The notes under the pieces: generated by a model
The model's input: the letters and a program-made list of their open reading frames with translations, nothing else
Databases searched by the model: none
Told to the model about the DNA's origin: nothing
Shown: positions 5,833-6,778 of the stretch, piece after piece
How the letters are laid out: every line of letters begins with the position of its first letter
Position numbering within the stretch: position 1 is the stretch's first letter
Made by a program: the position numbers and the translations under genes
Source of the DNA: Dehalococcoidales bacterium
GTDB lineage: Bacteria > Chloroflexota > Dehalococcoidia > Dehalococcoidales > Fen-1064
Assembly (NCBI GenBank): GCA_028712845.1
Contig: JAQTPO010000065.1
Location: forward strand, 4,010-10,787
Direction: 5' to 3'
DNA length: 6,778 nt

Positions 5833-5848
5833 TAGCGCTGCGGCGCTA
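5833..5848. repeat. TGCG-loop hairpin 5
   Basis: Perfect 6-bp stem TAGCGC/GCGCTA around TGCG (5839-5842), three bases after hairpin 4. Confidence 0.75.
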
Positions 5849-5878
5849 GGGGTTGGAGGCACTGCGTCGATTAGCATA

Positions 5879-5944
5879 CCCTTCGGCAAGCCCTAATTGA
5901 ACCGAAGGGATGAGAACGACCAGGCTCGTGAGCAGCCTTATCCC
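5879..5944. repeat. Competing inverted repeats after the array
   Basis: CCCTTCGG (5879-5886) pairs perfectly with CCGAAGGG (5902-5909). The GGG of that arm also begins GGGATGAG (5907-5914), which pairs with CTTATCCC (5937-5944) with one G-T wobble. Inside it lies AGGC/GCCT (5922-5925 with 5935-5938). The two main stems cannot form at once. Confidence 0.55.
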
Positions 5945-6050
5945 GTACACGACTGCCGGACGTTATGAGGTTATGATAAAACAGATGAAAGGTAGAGGTC
6001 AATAGAAATTTGTCACCAAAAAAAGCAAACCGCCTTCAGTAGACAAATGT

Positions 6051-6076
6051 ATCTAGTCAAGGACTAAGCACTAGAT
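6051..6076. repeat. Inverted repeat ATCTAGT/ACTAGAT
   Basis: Perfect 7-bp arms with a 12-base loop. Its right arm shares two bases with the next palindrome. Confidence 0.55.
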
Positions 6077-6103
6077 TCTTCAGGTACTTTGTATCTTCAG
6101 AAT
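6075..6103. repeat. Two-tier palindrome near the end of the restriction gene
   Basis: ATTCT, TC, AGGTAC, a TTT loop, GTATCT, TC, AGAAT: 5-bp and 6-bp stems separated by a symmetric TC/TC internal loop. It resembles the dispersed GATTCTTC...AGAATGAC type of palindrome that I recall from environmental genomes. No U-tract follows on the minus strand, so it is not a clear terminator for the gene ending at 6120. Confidence 0.55.
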
Positions 6104-6119
6104 GACAGGTTGTTGTGGG

Positions 6120-6778
6120 CTACTCAATAGGCCATTTGGTGATTAAGGCGTCTATCTCTGACATCAGGCGGATGGTCTCTTTAAGTGCTACTACAATTTT
6201 CTGGTAGTGATTAATATCATCTATACTCAGTTTTCGGTGCGCTTTATGCCGGTCTTTAAGCCACTTTTCACAGACCTGATAGCCGCCGATGTGGAAATTC
6301 CAGACATCAGATGGCACGCCCTCAAAATACTGCGTTTTATTGATATATACCCGCCGAGTTTTCTCGTCATAGCTAACTTTTTCTACCGCGTGCTCTCCTT
6401 TCACCTCGTATTTAGTGATAGGAGTATCGAGTAATGGCGATTCCATCAGGTGCAAAGCGACCAGCGCCGCGCCCTTATCCGCCAGCGACTTGAAAAGCGC
6501 CTTATCTGACGTGAGCGGCAAACGCGGGAAATCTATTTTCAGAAATTCCGCATAACGGGTGCGGTAGGTTGGAGAGTGGAAGACAGCATAGGTGTAGTTA
6601 AAGATATCTTCCGGGGTAAACACCTCACCCTCTGGCTCCCTCTCCGTAAACGGCGAGGGAGAAACAGGCAAACCTGTGCCTTTCTCTAGTAATGGCGAGG
6701 GAGAAACAGGCAAACCTGTGCCTTTCTCTAGTAATGGCGAGGGAGAAACAGGCAAACCTGTGCCTTTCTCTAGTAATG
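6120..6778 (-). CDS. Type ISP restriction-modification enzyme, C-terminal part
   Basis: The frame is open from the right edge to the TAG at 6120-6122, so this is the last 218 codons or so of a longer gene whose start lies outside. The sequence has the look of the C-terminal target-recognition domain of single-chain Type I (Type ISP, LlaBIII-like) enzymes, which join nuclease, helicase and adenine methyltransferase in one protein. Recognisable pieces are PEDIFNYTYAVFHSPTYR, FLKIDFPRLPLTSD, ALHLMESPLLD, VYINKTQYFEGVPSDVW, NFHIGGYQVCEKWLKDR and the final helix IVVALKETIRLMSEIDALI. Nuclease and methylase motifs are not in view. Before this domain lies a linker made of three identical 14-residue repeats (LLEKGTGLPVSPSP) and then FTEREPEGE, encoded by palindromic DNA; this looks inserted. 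The TTG at 6753-6755 lies inside a repeat and is not a true start. It converges with the phosphatase operon. Confidence 0.75.
   Translation of the reverse strand, partial: LLEKGTGLPVSPSPLLEKGTGLPVSPSPLLEKGTGLPVSPSPFTEREPEGEVFTPEDIFNYTYAVFHSPTYRTRYAEFLKIDFPRLPLTSDKALFKSLADKGAALVALHLMESPLLDTPITKYEVKGEHAVEKVSYDEKTRRVYINKTQYFEGVPSDVWNFHIGGYQVCEKWLKDRHKAHRKLSIDDINHYQKIVVALKETIRLMSEIDALITKWPIE
6636..6661. repeat. Palindrome embedded in the coding sequence
   Basis: CTCCCTC (6636-6642), T, CCG, a TAAA loop, CGG, C, GAGGGAG (6655-6661): ten pairs with one symmetric mismatch. It encodes the SPSPFTEREP stretch and resembles the CCCTC...GAGGG dispersed repeats. It abuts the tandem array and looks like a diverged relative. 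Confidence 0.6.
6652..6777. repeat. Three perfect 42-bp tandem repeats, in frame
   Basis: Units at 6652-6693, 6694-6735 and 6736-6777 are identical, and the array may continue past the edge. Forty-two is a multiple of three, so each adds 14 residues to the restriction enzyme linker. In each unit GAGAAA-CAGG and CCTG-TTTCTC can pair (for example 6659-6668 with 6673-6686, with a 4-base bulge), so every unit is a hairpin. Confidence 0.9.

Larger units (their letters stand above)
5462..5848. repeat. Modular array of TGCG-loop and GAA-loop hairpins
   Basis: About four related modules occur here. Each tends to read ACATT, then a variable stem with a GAAAG/TGAAG-type loop, a GACTC-like stretch, often TACGA, then a 6-bp stem closed by TGCG. 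Exact words shared between modules include ATACATTA (5474, 5753), CTCGAAAGACTCG (5486, 5765), GTCTGTTGAAG (5694, 5791), GACATTGCGATGTC (5656, 5815) and GATGCTGCGG (5462, 5718). TGCG occurs about eight times. Stems differ but stay paired. As plus-strand RNA the loops would be UGCG, a UNCG-class tetraloop. It may be a structured RNA or REP-like repeats. Confidence 0.75.
5464..6119. other. Gene-free region full of inverted repeats
   Basis: I see no credible protein gene, tRNA or rRNA in these 656 bases; open frames are short and lack ribosome sites. The region holds a hairpin array up to about 5850, a set of competing stems at 5879-5944, an A-rich stretch near 6003-6030 and two overlapping palindromes at 6051-6103. 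It separates the end of a plus-strand operon from the converging end of the restriction enzyme gene. Confidence 0.8.

Noticed and set aside
5462..5848. CRISPR array
   Set aside because: The shared words are short and irregularly spaced, stems vary in sequence, and there are no uniform repeats with spacers or cas genes.
5833..5945. Integron attC site
   Set aside because: No paired GTTRRRY/RYYYAAC core sites bound the palindromes and there is no cassette gene.
5464..6119. Insertion sequence remnant
   Set aside because: No transposase fragment, no long terminal inverted repeats and no target duplication could be seen; only short palindromes are present.

Overview
The window reads as a piece of an anaerobic bacterial chromosome of moderate G+C. 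It is most likely from the Chloroflexota (Dehalococcoidia-like). This rests on the mix of an ADP-forming acyl-CoA synthetase alpha subunit, a DUF4342 protein, the der-plsY pair and a Type ISP restriction enzyme, and on the look of the proteins; there is no rRNA or marker search behind it, so the assignment is tentative.

Left part (1-2930, minus strand): argF (ornithine carbamoyltransferase) is followed by a GC hairpin with a U-tract that looks like its terminator. Then comes der (ribosome-assembly GTPase, TTG start), coupled through an ATGA overlap to plsY (acyl-phosphate:glycerol-3-phosphate acyltransferase), whose C-terminal tail runs off the left edge.

Centre (2930-5463, plus strand): a 120-bp divergent region carries two good sigma-70-type promoters. 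The argF promoter is placed so that transcription should start at or next to the ATG (leaderless), while the other drives an 87-residue DUF4342 protein with its own terminator. A second strong promoter (perfect TTGACA) then drives a two-gene operon: an ADP-forming acyl-CoA synthetase alpha subunit, coupled by ATGA to a histidine phosphatase. No beta (ATP-grasp) subunit lies beside it.

Right part (5464-6119): no protein gene is seen. The stretch is packed with inverted repeats. The most striking set is five hairpins, each with a 6-7 bp stem and the same TGCG (UNCG-class) loop but different, fully compensated stem sequences. They are interleaved with a second hairpin family with TCGAAAGACTC or TGAAG loops. 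This modular, covarying array is the most unusual object in the window; it could be a structured RNA, an mRNA 3' element or a nest of REP-like mobile palindromes.

Right edge (6120-6778, minus strand): the C-terminal part of a Type ISP restriction-modification enzyme (target-recognition domain). Its linker is interrupted by three perfect in-frame copies of a 42-bp repeat and one related palindrome, each itself foldable. Non-coding and coding DNA on this side therefore both carry palindromic repeats.
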